Assembly (NCBI GenBank): GCA_016928395.1
Contig: JAFGKV010000108.1
Location: forward strand, 1-15,145
From: Candidatus Fermentibacterota bacterium
Lineage (GTDB): Bacteria > JAFGKV01
Direction of reading: 5' to 3'
Length of the DNA: 15,145 bases
The translations under genes and the position numbers were made by a program. Below are positions 1 through 8,011 of this stretch, piece by piece. The notes beneath the pieces were generated by a model. The model did not search any database, was not told the origin of the DNA, and was given only the letters and a program-made list of their open reading frames with translations. How positions within the stretch are numbered: the stretch's first letter is position 1; the number at the start of each line of letters is the position of its first letter.

Positions 1-1
1 G

Positions 2-1333
2 ATGCCGCTTGGCAAATGGGCGGAGGAGGTGCGTGCGTGCGCCGACACCCTGGCACGATTCACCGGCACGCGCCCCCACTGGTTCCGCTATCCCTTCCTA
101 CAGATGGGCGCGACCGCCAGGCTGCGGGATTCGGCAATGGCAATCGTGCACGACAGCGGCCAACGGATCGCCCACGTATCGGTCGATACCGGCGAGTGGG
201 CGCTGGTCAAGCCGTATGTGGATGCATGGCGCGCGGGGGACGCGCGCCTGGCGAGAACGGTCGGAGACGCCTATGTGGAGCACCTATTGAACGCCATCGA
301 CCACTACCGTGCCGTGGCCCAGGCCCGATTCGGGCATGATGTCCCCCAGGTGCTTCTCCTCCACGCCAATGCGCTGGCTGCCGACTACCTGGATGCGCTG
401 CTGACGGCACTGGAAGACCGCGGCGTCACTTTCGTCTCTTTGGCGGATGCACTCTCCGACTCGGTGTATGCGCTGCCTGACGGGTACGTGGGGCCCATCG
501 GCCTGTCGTGGCTGTATCGTGCGGCGCCCTATCTGGAGGGCGCCTGGTCATGGGATGATGCACAGGTGAAAGCCTTTGGCCAACGCTTCGGCGGCCGGAC
601 TGATCCCGACTCCTGTTGGATCGATCAAGACCTTCGCGTCCGCAGGCTCCGCTCTGGCGTGTGGGTTGTCACCCACGAAAGGCCGTGGCCCGCCAACTCG
701 TTGGTGGCCGAGCTGGCCGATTCAACCATCTTGCTCGTCGACACGCCCTACACCCCGGCGGCGACCCGCAGCATGCTCCAGTGGATCTTTGCCCGGTTCG
801 GACGCCGCCCGATGATCGCGGTGAATACCCATTTCCACTACGATGCCCTGGGAGGCAATGAGGCGCTCGGGGAGGCGGGCGTGCCTGTCTATGGTTCCGA
901 CTTCACCGTGCGGCTGCTGGCCGAGCGGGAAGACGCCATGCGGGAGCAGGTCGTGGGCTGGCTCCGCGGTCGGCCCGAAGGAGACTGGTTCGCAGATCTG
1001 AGGCTGGTTGCCCCGGACCATCTCTTCCCCGTGGACGAAGGGCTCGTCCTGGTGCGTGGGGATACGGTGCGGGTGATCTACCCCGGCCCGGCCCATTCAT
1101 CCGACAATGTCGTGGTCTACCTTCCCAGCCAGAGGACCCTGTTCGGTGGATGCATGCTCCTCAGCGGCGACAGAATCGGCAACACCACCGATGCCGATGT
1201 GCCCGCCTGGCCTGCGGCGGTGGAGCGACTGAGGGGGCTACCGGCAGATTTCGTGATACCCGGCCACGGCGATCTCTTCACGCCGGGCCTGCTGGATCAT
1301 ACGGTTCACGTGCTGGCCGCATCTCAAGAATAG
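2..1333 (+). CDS. Polysaccharide deacetylase (NodB-type) C-terminus fused to a subclass B1-like metallo-beta-lactamase domain; 5' partial
   Basis: Reads from the window edge to TAG at 1331-1333. Residues ~1-155 match the second half of a NodB-fold polysaccharide deacetylase: the motif FRYPFLQMG (28-36), VDTGEWALVKPY and the late LLLHAN strand (118-123). The usual early TFDD and HxxxH metal motifs are absent, so the true start almost certainly lies upstream and the ATG at 2 is probably internal. Residues ~205-440 form a metallo-beta-lactamase domain with every B1 zinc ligand: H277-F-H279-Y-D281, H365 (GPAHSSDN), C384 (LFGGC) and H422 (IPGHGD), plus the B1-like DADVPAWP segment. The position matching the B1 substrate-binding Lys three residues after the Cys is Leu387, so classical beta-lactam binding is doubtful. 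It converges on the radical SAM gene ending at 1420. Both domain assignments are firm; substrate and any link to the glycan locus are inferred. Confidence 0.9.
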   Translation: MPLGKWAEEVRACADTLARFTGTRPHWFRYPFLQMGATARLRDSAMAIVHDSGQRIAHVSVDTGEWALVKPYVDAWRAGDARLARTVGDAYVEHLLNAIDHYRAVAQARFGHDVPQVLLLHANALAADYLDALLTALEDRGVTFVSLADALSDSVYALPDGYVGPIGLSWLYRAAPYLEGAWSWDDAQVKAFGQRFGGRTDPDSCWIDQDLRVRRLRSGVWVVTHERPWPANSLVAELADSTILLVDTPYTPAATRSMLQWIFARFGRRPMIAVNTHFHYDALGGNEALGEAGVPVYGSDFTVRLLAEREDAMREQVVGWLRGRPEGDWFADLRLVAPDHLFPVDEGLVLVRGDTVRVIYPGPAHSSDNVVVYLPSQRTLFGGCMLLSGDRIGNTTDADVPAWPAAVERLRGLPADFVIPGHGDLFTPGLLDHTVHVLAASQE

Positions 1334-1419
1334 CAGCTTTCGGCTCGTCGCTCAGGGGCGGGTGCCGTTGACCTGCCGCGAACCATCGGTCGGTGGGAGG
1401 CGAGAAGACGGGGCGGACG

Positions 1420-2841
1420 CTACCGGATGGAGTGGCGAAGCCGGGAGAACCCCATGGTGGCGACCGAAAGGGCGCCGTGGAACATGACCTGCACGTCATA
1501 CCACCCGCGGATCCCGGCGATCCTGCGCAGGACGTATGAGGGGCGGGCATAGTAGCGGGCATAGCCCCGTTCCACCAAGTCGACTATCTGTTCCTCAGTC
1601 ATGGTGGGCGCGACAAAGGGCGCCGCCTTGAAGAGCATGCCAAGTCGCTCCTGGGGAGCATTGAGTCGTCCATAGCGGTCAATCTCGTCGTACAGCTTTG
1701 TGCCGGGAAACGGGGTCAGGGGGAAGAACTCCACGTAGAAGTGATTCATGCTGCACGCGAACCGTATGGTCTCCTGCCCCTCTTCATAGGTTTCCCCGGG
1801 GATCCCGAACACATAGGTGCCCATGCTCTCGATGCCCGCCCGGTGGGTGAGGCACACCGCCTCACGGCCCTGCTCTACCGTGGTGCGCTTGTTGAGCGTC
1901 GCCAGGTTCTTCTCCACACCGCTTTCCAGCCCGTAGCTGATGCACCAGCATCCGGCGCGCTTCATCATCCGCAGCAGTTCCTCGTCGACCGTGTCGACCC
2001 GGCCGGTGCACCAGAACACAATCTTCAGATTGCGCCGCAGGATCTCCTCGCAGATTCCCATGGCACGCTCTCGATTCAGCATGAACTGCTCGTCCCAGAA
2101 TTTGATCTCGCGGGCCCCGTGCCTTCGTACATACGACTCGATCTCATCCACCACGTGGCCGGGCGAGCGATACCGCGTCGCGCCGTTGATGGTCTTGAAG
2201 CAGAAAATGCATCGGCTGGCGCAGCCGCGCGAGCTTATCACCTGCATCGCCGGAAGTCGCTTCACCTGGCCATAGGAAGGCCGATACGAATAGTGGGCGA
2301 CGAGGTCATAGGCTGGCATGGGCAGCGCATCGAGGTCAGGAATGGGAGCGCGGGGAGGGTTCTGTACGATGAGGTCGCCGTCCCGCCAGACGCAGCCCTG
2401 CACGCCATCCAGATCGGCCCCTGACGCCACACGTGCGGCAAGTTCTACCACCGTGAGGTCGCCCTCCCCGTATACCACGGCGTCCAGCGCGGGCTCGTCG
2501 AGGCAGCGTGACATGAAGCCGGTGGGGGCCGGACCGCCTGCAACGGTGAATGTCTTCGGATCCAGACGTTTCACCCGACGGAATAGCTCCGTGGCCCGAT
2601 TCCACATGAGCGTGACGCTGTAGACGCCCAGAAGATCAGGCTTCCATGCCTCGATCTCCCCCAGCAGTTGCGCTTCGGTGTGAAAGTGACCATCGAGGAT
2701 CCGCACGTCATGCCCCGCCTGGCGCAAGGCCGCACCTACGGAGAGCACTCCCGGCATGGGCCAGACGCCCGATACGGCCCGTGTCTGGACCGAACGGATA
2801 TCCTCGGTTCTCCAGGAGGGGGAGGTGAGAAGGCATTTCAT
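1420..2841 (-). CDS. B12-binding-domain radical SAM protein (paralogue of the 6584-8008 product)
   Basis: A 473-residue protein. Residues ~1-145 form a Rossmann-like cobalamin-type domain (VLSVGAALRQAGHDVRILD; VAGGPAPTGF; LDAVVYGEGDLT). A linker ending in DLDALPMPAYDLV leads to a radical SAM barrel with the 4Fe-4S motif C207-ASR-C211-IF-C214, then YGLESG (303-308) and FGIPGETYEEG (345-355), and a C-terminal helical tail starting MTEEQIVDLVERGYARYYARP. This is the class B (B12-dependent) architecture, whose members include C-methyltransferases and ring-forming enzymes. The cobalamin motif DxHxxG is only partial (D50-G-H52, no Gly at 55). The ATG at 2841 is supported by an AGGA about 8 nt upstream. 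It is the last gene of the minus-strand run, 170 nt after the GT-C gene. Family is certain; reaction and substrate are unknown. Confidence 0.93.
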   Translation of the reverse strand: MKCLLTSPSWRTEDIRSVQTRAVSGVWPMPGVLSVGAALRQAGHDVRILDGHFHTEAQLLGEIEAWKPDLLGVYSVTLMWNRATELFRRVKRLDPKTFTVAGGPAPTGFMSRCLDEPALDAVVYGEGDLTVVELAARVASGADLDGVQGCVWRDGDLIVQNPPRAPIPDLDALPMPAYDLVAHYSYRPSYGQVKRLPAMQVISSRGCASRCIFCFKTINGATRYRSPGHVVDEIESYVRRHGAREIKFWDEQFMLNRERAMGICEEILRRNLKIVFWCTGRVDTVDEELLRMMKRAGCWCISYGLESGVEKNLATLNKRTTVEQGREAVCLTHRAGIESMGTYVFGIPGETYEEGQETIRFACSMNHFYVEFFPLTPFPGTKLYDEIDRYGRLNAPQERLGMLFKAAPFVAPTMTEEQIVDLVERGYARYYARPSYVLRRIAGIRGWYDVQVMFHGALSVATMGFSRLRHSIR

Positions 2842-3011
2842 GAAGGTTTCCTATCTTTAGGCACGCGCCCGTGACCACGGGGTGGGGTCACCATCCACGA
2901 ATGGCGCGCGTTGTGCGGGGTGCTCCCCACGGGCAGCGGAATGCTGCGGACGGGAAAGAGTGCCGACAGCAGGTGCAAGACCACCGTCGAGGTGAAGACC
3001 GCCGTGGATCA
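2842..3011. other. Gap between the GT-C gene and the last radical SAM gene, with one dyad
   Basis: This 170-nt gap has no convincing gene. It holds a perfect inverted repeat with arms GTGACC (2871-2876) and GGTCAC (2886-2891) and a 9-nt spacer, ending 30 nt upstream of the ATG at 2841. It could be a leader hairpin, an operator or a processing site. There is no T-run, so it is not a standard intrinsic terminator. Because of the gap, the last radical SAM gene may have its own promoter, but no clear -35/-10 pair was recognised. Confidence 0.4.
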
Positions 3012-4811
3012 TCACGGGGAGCCAAAGTCCTTCACTGTTATGTCGCGGGAATGGGGATCGTACCTGAGCAGATACCCGCTCCGGCCCGGGAAGCGTTGCA
3101 GACATGCCCGGTCTGTCTCAGGGCTGATGTGCCGTGCATAGATGATCGGTCTGCGCAAGAACGGATCATTGTGTATGAAGCCAGAGGTGTAATAGTCGGC
3201 GGGCTCCTCCGGGCACTGCATGAACACCACGGCGGGGGTCTTTACCTGCTGTCGCGCGACTTCGTGAACCCTCGGATCAACGCCAAGGCGACGGTCAGTC
3301 AAATCACGAACCCGCATGGGCACGTACAGCACGAACGACACGAGGAACAGCGCTCCGACGGCGGCTAATGCGGCATTCGACCCGGCAACACCGAACCTCC
3401 GGCGGAGGCCGCTGACCCCTCCACGGATGCCCAGAGCCGAGAGGATCACGAGTCCCGGCCAGGAATCAAGGTAGTGTCGCGGCCCATGTTCGACTGCGGA
3501 ATACCAACTGAAGAACAGAATGCTCCCGGTCATCAGCACTGCCAGCGCAAAGGCCCAACTCCATACGGAGCGGCGGCTGCACCAGAATCCCGCCATTGCC
3601 GGTATCAGCGAGATGAGCGGCCACCCGAACAGACCCGTCGAGAGGGTGGCAGACTGCAGCAGGAGGTTCCGGGCTCCTTTCGCGGGGTTGTGACCCATGC
3701 TGCCGTAGCTGGGCCCGTGGGAGGCGGAATCACCAAAGCCCAAAAGCGAATTGGGGTAGATGCATTGCCGTGCCGTGCACAGCGCGTGGCCGGTCACCGC
3801 ATGGTTGTAGAACAACCAAAGGGTGATGAGGGGAACAGCGCCCAGCAGGATCCTCCCCCACCGTGCCCACAGCGGACCCCGGCGTTTCCACGAGCTCAAC
3901 TCCACCACCATGATGGGCACCAGCAGAATCCCCGCCGCCAACGGGCGGACGAGGAAGAGTGCGCCGACGGCGACGCCGACACACCAATCCCACAATCGCC
4001 GATTGCCCCTTCCGTGGGCCTTGGCCACCGCCAGAAACACGAATGATGAAAGGGCCAGAGAGGTTACGTGGTAGCTGTGGCAGGCCGCCAGGAACACGAA
4101 GAAGGGAGAGATGGCACCAATGGCCAGTGCCAAGACCGCCAGGCCCGCGCCATGAAGGTGCGCGGCCAGGAAATAAAGAAGCCAGAGTGAAAGCGCACCA
4201 GTGAGCGGGCCGACCGCCCACGCCAACCCGAATCGGTCGGCGAGCCCCAGAAGTAGTGGATGGCCCGGTTCATAGGGAGTGATCCATCGGCCGTTCCAGA
4301 TGACCATGCCGCGGAGCGCGAACGCATCGACGCACGCCGGCGGGGGTGCGCTCAGCGACCCCGCTGCCAGCGCCCTGCCCTGAAACAAATACTGCGCTTC
4401 GTCCCGGCTTCCGGGAAGCCTTTGCATGGGCCACGCTGCCACCGCAAGGAGTACGCAGAGCCCGAGAAACACCAAAGTCCACGGCCGCAGCCGCCCCGCG
4501 ACTCTGTCCAGCGCCCCCGCGATGTCAAACTTCAGCAGCGCCCCACTCATCAAGGCCAACGCGCCGATGGCTGGCCCCAAGAAGAGAAGCTGCCACAGCT
4601 TGTCCCACCGGCGGCGGGACAGCACGGTGCTCACCTGCCTGCCGGAGACCATTCCGTAGGCTATGACGCCCGCAATCAAGACCGCCACGCTCCCAATCAA
4701 GAGCACCCGATACGCCCGCCGGGAGGATTCCCCGCGCATCGTATCTTGAACAAGAGCGCCAAGGCTCCCGTTGTCGTCGCCCGGGCCTTTCGCGGGAGAG
4801 CCCGAAATCAT
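3012..4811 (-). CDS. GT-C fold membrane glycosyltransferase, GT39/ArnT-like
   Basis: About 599 residues from the ATG at 4811, which lies 4 nt after the stop of the upstream radical SAM gene. An in-frame ATG at 4850 would give 612 residues and a 35-nt overlap; neither start has a clear ribosome binding site. About twelve hydrophobic segments are visible. After the third comes an extracytoplasmic loop with adjacent acidic residues in SRDEAQYLFQGRALAAG (D137-E138), the usual position of the catalytic Asp/Glu in PMT/ArnT-type enzymes that take sugar from a polyprenyl phosphate. A later loop has EHGPRHYLDSWP. The last ~100 residues are soluble and probably periplasmic. The DPM1-like gene at 9019-9771 could supply the lipid-linked donor. 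Fold and topology are well supported; sugar and acceptor are unknown. Confidence 0.82.
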   Translation of the reverse strand: MISGSPAKGPGDDNGSLGALVQDTMRGESSRRAYRVLLIGSVAVLIAGVIAYGMVSGRQVSTVLSRRRWDKLWQLLFLGPAIGALALMSGALLKFDIAGALDRVAGRLRPWTLVFLGLCVLLAVAAWPMQRLPGSRDEAQYLFQGRALAAGSLSAPPPACVDAFALRGMVIWNGRWITPYEPGHPLLLGLADRFGLAWAVGPLTGALSLWLLYFLAAHLHGAGLAVLALAIGAISPFFVFLAACHSYHVTSLALSSFVFLAVAKAHGRGNRRLWDWCVGVAVGALFLVRPLAAGILLVPIMVVELSSWKRRGPLWARWGRILLGAVPLITLWLFYNHAVTGHALCTARQCIYPNSLLGFGDSASHGPSYGSMGHNPAKGARNLLLQSATLSTGLFGWPLISLIPAMAGFWCSRRSVWSWAFALAVLMTGSILFFSWYSAVEHGPRHYLDSWPGLVILSALGIRGGVSGLRRRFGVAGSNAALAAVGALFLVSFVLYVPMRVRDLTDRRLGVDPRVHEVARQQVKTPAVVFMQCPEEPADYYTSGFIHNDPFLRRPIIYARHISPETDRACLQRFPGRSGYLLRYDPHSRDITVKDFGSP

Positions 4812-4815
4812 GGGT

Positions 4816-6321
4816 TCAAGTGGGGGAGGCGCTTCGGCTCGGAATCGCATCCCGACGAAGCAGTGCTCTTAGCGGCCGTCGCACACGCCAGTCGACCGCA
4901 TCGAGTATGACCCGGGTAACGGTCATCTCCCCCTTAGTCTCGTGACGTCGGGTGAGCACATTGGCAATCTGGCGGAGGCTGGCGCCGGGACGGTGGAATG
5001 CTCTCACGGTGAGGAACATCGCATAGATGGCCGTTCGAAATCGGGAAAGGGCTCGGTAGTCCTTCCGCCAGCGGGGACTGAAGCACATTTCCTCCGCTTC
5101 ACACCCCGGAAAAGCCTCCATGGAGGCCGTGCCCGGAAAGGGCGTCATAATGGGGATGATCAGCTCATCCAGGCCTTGGCGGGCCAGGTGAGCGACATAC
5201 CGCCTGGTCATCGCGCGGTCTTCATCCTCCTCGCCGGGATAGCCTAACATGAAACATGCATTGGTGCGAATACCCCTCTTGGATGTCATGGCCACGGTGG
5301 CGCTCACCCGCGAGAGATCCATGCGCTTGCCCATGAGCTCCAGAACCCTGGGTGAGCCGGTCTCGGGAGACACTGAGAGATAACGGAACCCCGCCCGGGC
5401 CATCAGGTCTACCAGTTCCTCATTCAGGGTCATGGCATTGATGCCCGAGGGAAGGCAGAAAGTGAACCCGCGACCCAGCCTGATGACCTCCCGGCATATC
5501 TCTGCGCAGCGCGCTCGGTTCAAGGCAAAGTTCTCATCCTGGATGTGAAAATCGGTGATGCCCCACCGATCGTGATAGAAGACCAACTCCCTCAGAACAT
5601 CATCTGGCGAGCGGGCCAGCCACTTGCCTCCCGACATCAGGGGCGCCTGGCAAAAGCCGCAGTGGAACGGGCAGCCGCGGGAGGTGATCACGTTCATGTA
5701 CGGCCCGCGCACCGGGCCGTGGCCGTAGGGCAGCTTCCAGTAGTTCTCCAGCGGGAGCAGCTCCGCGGCGGGGAGAGGAAAGCCGTCCAGTGTCCCCAGA
5801 AGCTTCGTGCGCGGGCGGATCACTTCCCCTGTGGCCAACCCCTCGACTTCTTCCAGGGAGCCACGGCCTTCCAGTGCATCGAGAAGCGCGGGAAGCCGGT
5901 GTTCGCCTTCGCCCAACACGACAAAGTCAGCGCCCAAGGCAACGAACTGCTCCGGCACAAACGTCGGGTGGTACCCGCCCACGATAAGGGGCATACCGGG
6001 GAATGCATCCCGCAGTTCGGACAGTAGTGCCCGCGCTATCGCCTGCTCGGTGGTACAGTGGACGCTCAACCCGATGGCATCGATCTCCCCTGTGACCGAC
6101 CTGACGATCTCTGACGGCGTCAGACCCCGGGCCACATACTGACGTGCAAACGAATAAAGCCTCCGGGGGGCACTGCCATAGGCGTCCAGCACCGCCACGG
6201 GATGCCCCGCGGCCTGTACCACCGCGGCAAGATGGGCAATCCCGATGGGAATGCCGGGGATGGAGCCGTAGAAATCGCCTCGGTGATGAATCACGGGAGG
6301 GCGGATCAGGAGCAGCTTCAT
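4816..6321 (-). CDS. B12-binding-domain radical SAM protein
   Basis: A 501-residue protein from the ATG at 6321; the frame stays open to an ATG at 6354. The 6321 start is chosen because the family N-terminus begins there (MKLLLIRPP) and because it forms a 4-nt ATGA overlap with the small ORF before it. The N-terminal cobalamin-type domain shows IPIGIAHLAAVVQAAGHPVAVLD, IVGGYHPTFVPEQ and FVVLGEGE. The linker GTLDGFPLPAAELL is followed by C217-PFH-C221-GF-C224, the 4Fe-4S/SAM site. Barrel signatures are SVSPETGS and ACFMLGYPGEEDED, followed by MTPFPGT. No DxHxxG cobalamin-ligand motif is present (it has LDAYGSA there). It is not a close paralogue of the 1420-2841 and 6584-8008 pair. Class B radical SAM enzyme of unknown reaction; the locus suggests glycan or lipid modification. 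Confidence 0.92.
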   Translation of the reverse strand: MKLLLIRPPVIHHRGDFYGSIPGIPIGIAHLAAVVQAAGHPVAVLDAYGSAPRRLYSFARQYVARGLTPSEIVRSVTGEIDAIGLSVHCTTEQAIARALLSELRDAFPGMPLIVGGYHPTFVPEQFVALGADFVVLGEGEHRLPALLDALEGRGSLEEVEGLATGEVIRPRTKLLGTLDGFPLPAAELLPLENYWKLPYGHGPVRGPYMNVITSRGCPFHCGFCQAPLMSGGKWLARSPDDVLRELVFYHDRWGITDFHIQDENFALNRARCAEICREVIRLGRGFTFCLPSGINAMTLNEELVDLMARAGFRYLSVSPETGSPRVLELMGKRMDLSRVSATVAMTSKRGIRTNACFMLGYPGEEDEDRAMTRRYVAHLARQGLDELIIPIMTPFPGTASMEAFPGCEAEEMCFSPRWRKDYRALSRFRTAIYAMFLTVRAFHRPGASLRQIANVLTRRHETKGEMTVTRVILDAVDWRVRRPLRALLRRDAIPSRSASPT

Positions 6322-6569
6322 TTCGGCGTGCAGGATAGCGTGGAGAGCCGCCACCTGTCGACGGACAGGCTATCGAAGAGCGTGGTACGCAGAGCGCACC
6401 CATCCCGGAAGCGGACTATCCGACGTGGGACACACGGGAGGCGGTCAGAGCACGTGTCACAGCCGCGCTCCACGGGGTTGACGATCTGCTCCAGCGTCAC
6501 TTCTTCCTCCCCGAAGACCACCACGTCCAGCGGGGGATCATCGAAACCGGCGGCGCGGCGAGACGACAC
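6318..6569 (-). CDS. Small 83-residue ORF in the operon, cysteine-containing, resembling a fragment of a B12-binding domain
   Basis: It starts at GTG 6569, 14 nt after the stop of the radical SAM gene at 6584, and its TGA (6318-6320) overlaps the ATG of the next gene in an ATGA junction, an arrangement typical of translated operon genes. Codons end mostly in C or G, as in the neighbours. Residues 12-25 (PPLDVVVFGEEEVT) match a core strand of the B12 domains encoded on both sides (ELDIVVYGDGEIT; ALDAVVYGEGDLT), but no SAM motif follows. It has five Cys, including C37-x2-C40-x5-C46 and C58. It may be a decayed or captured radical SAM fragment, or a small accessory or substrate protein. No obvious Shine-Dalgarno. 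Not recognised as a named family. Confidence 0.5.
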   Translation of the reverse strand: MSSRRAAGFDDPPLDVVVFGEEEVTLEQIVNPVERGCDTCSDRLPCVPRRIVRFRDGCALRTTLFDSLSVDRWRLSTLSCTPK

Positions 6570-6583
6570 TTCATCGAAGACTT

Positions 6584-8008
6584 CTAGCTTGCGGTCAGGA
6601 GAAGAAAAAAGCCCTTGATGTTCTTCTTCAGGTCATGGATGTTGCGCATCTTGCGGATCCGCTGCCCTACCAGACGCGGCCGCAGGTAGAAGCGCTTATG
6701 TCCCTGCTTGATGAGACTGATGATCTGCTCTTCGGTCATCCCCTCGGGCACAAACGACACGTTCTTCAGATCGTACGGGGCTTCGTGCTTCACGGCGCGA
6801 ATCCTGCCGGACTGCACGTCTTCATAGACCGCCGAACCCGGGAACGGGGTGAGCGACACGAACACCGCGAAGTCCAACCCGATGGAACAGGCGAACTCGA
6901 TGGTCTGCAAGCCCTCCTCATAGGTCTCGCCAGGGATGCCGAACATGAATGTGCCGTATGCCTCGATGCCGGCCTTGTTCGTCATGCGCACGGCATCGGC
7001 GATCTGCGTGAGGGTAAGTTCCTTCCGCAAGGTGTCGATGTTCTTCTGCACGCCCGATTCTATGCCGTAGAGCACCCGCCAGCATCCGGCCCGCTTCATG
7101 TGCCGCAGCAGCGGCAGGTCTACCTTGTCGGCCCGGGCATTCACGCACCAATCAACCTTCAGTCTGCGCCGAAGCATCTCGTCACAGACCTCGCTGGCCC
7201 GGCGCTCGGACAGCGTAAATGTGTCGTCCCAAAACGCAACATCCACCACACCGTGATCGCGATGCAGCATCTCAATCTCATCCACAATATTGCGCGCGCT
7301 GCGCATCCTCGTGAACGGATCTGTGTGGCAGAAGGTGCAGTGATACGGACACCCACGGGATCCGATTATGGACTCGTGGGGCAGCCGGTGGTAGAAGGTC
7401 GGCGAGGGAAGGTACTTGGAAAGGTCAACCACCGAACGATCGGGAAACGGCAACGTGTCCAAGTCTTTCACCGGGGGGCGCGGCGGGTTGACCGCCACCT
7501 CCCCGTCATTCCGGTAGATGATCCCCTGAACTCCCTCCAGCGGTGCCCGATCCTGGAGCCGGCGCATGAGCTCCCGTGCGGTGATCTCGCCGTCACCGTA
7601 GACGACGATGTCCAATTCGGGACACTCCTCGAAGCACTGCTCTTTCCACAGGGTCGGGTGAATGCCCCCCGCCACAAGAGTCAACTCGGGGAAGGCGCCG
7701 CGCAGAGACCGGGCCAAATGCTTCATGTTGCGCCAGTCGACGCTGGTGACCGTCATCCCGACCACGTCCGGTTGTATCCGCCTGACCGTCTCCAGCACGA
7801 TCTCCGGGGTGCTGAAGAGCCCTTCCAGATAATGCACCTCATGCCCGTCGCCCTTCAGATGGGGCACGAGGTACAGCAGGGAAGGCGAGGGAACGACATT
7901 GACCAGAGGTCGTATCTTGAGCCAGCCGAAGCCTTTCCTCCGGATGTTCATGAAGCGGTGCTGATCCTGCTCCCACGGGGCAGGCACGGTCATGAGCAGG
8001 ACACGCAT
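6584..8008 (-). CDS. B12-binding-domain radical SAM protein (paralogue of the 1420-2841 product)
   Basis: A 474-residue protein. The N-terminal cobalamin-type domain (~1-155) contains VAGGIHPTLWKEQ and LDIVVYGDGEIT. DLDTLPFPD links to a radical SAM barrel with C220-PYH-C224-TF-C227, MKRAGCWRVLYGIESGV and FMFGIPGETYEEG. The helical tail begins MTEEQIISLIKQGHKRFYLRP. The same blocks recur in the product of 1420-2841 (MKRAGCW, YG-ESGV, FGIPGETYEEG, MTEEQI), so the two arose by duplication. The DxHxxG motif is absent (YLEGLFST at that place), so any cobalamin would bind without the usual histidine ligand. An AGAGG lies 9 nt before the ATG, inside the end of the upstream glycosyltransferase gene, whose stop is only 3 nt away. 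Class B radical SAM enzyme; substrate unknown. Confidence 0.93.
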   Translation of the reverse strand: MRVLLMTVPAPWEQDQHRFMNIRRKGFGWLKIRPLVNVVPSPSLLYLVPHLKGDGHEVHYLEGLFSTPEIVLETVRRIQPDVVGMTVTSVDWRNMKHLARSLRGAFPELTLVAGGIHPTLWKEQCFEECPELDIVVYGDGEITARELMRRLQDRAPLEGVQGIIYRNDGEVAVNPPRPPVKDLDTLPFPDRSVVDLSKYLPSPTFYHRLPHESIIGSRGCPYHCTFCHTDPFTRMRSARNIVDEIEMLHRDHGVVDVAFWDDTFTLSERRASEVCDEMLRRRLKVDWCVNARADKVDLPLLRHMKRAGCWRVLYGIESGVQKNIDTLRKELTLTQIADAVRMTNKAGIEAYGTFMFGIPGETYEEGLQTIEFACSIGLDFAVFVSLTPFPGSAVYEDVQSGRIRAVKHEAPYDLKNVSFVPEGMTEEQIISLIKQGHKRFYLRPRLVGQRIRKMRNIHDLKKNIKGFFLLLTAS

Positions 8009-8011
8009 CGA

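Noticed and set aside
1334-1419. Terminator between the convergent MBL fusion and radical SAM genes
   Set aside because: Only short imperfect stems (around CGAACC/GGTCG) and no T-run were found, so none was called.
1741-2424. A 227-codon plus-strand frame
   Set aside because: Antisense shadow of the radical SAM gene at 1420-2841, with no recognisable motif.
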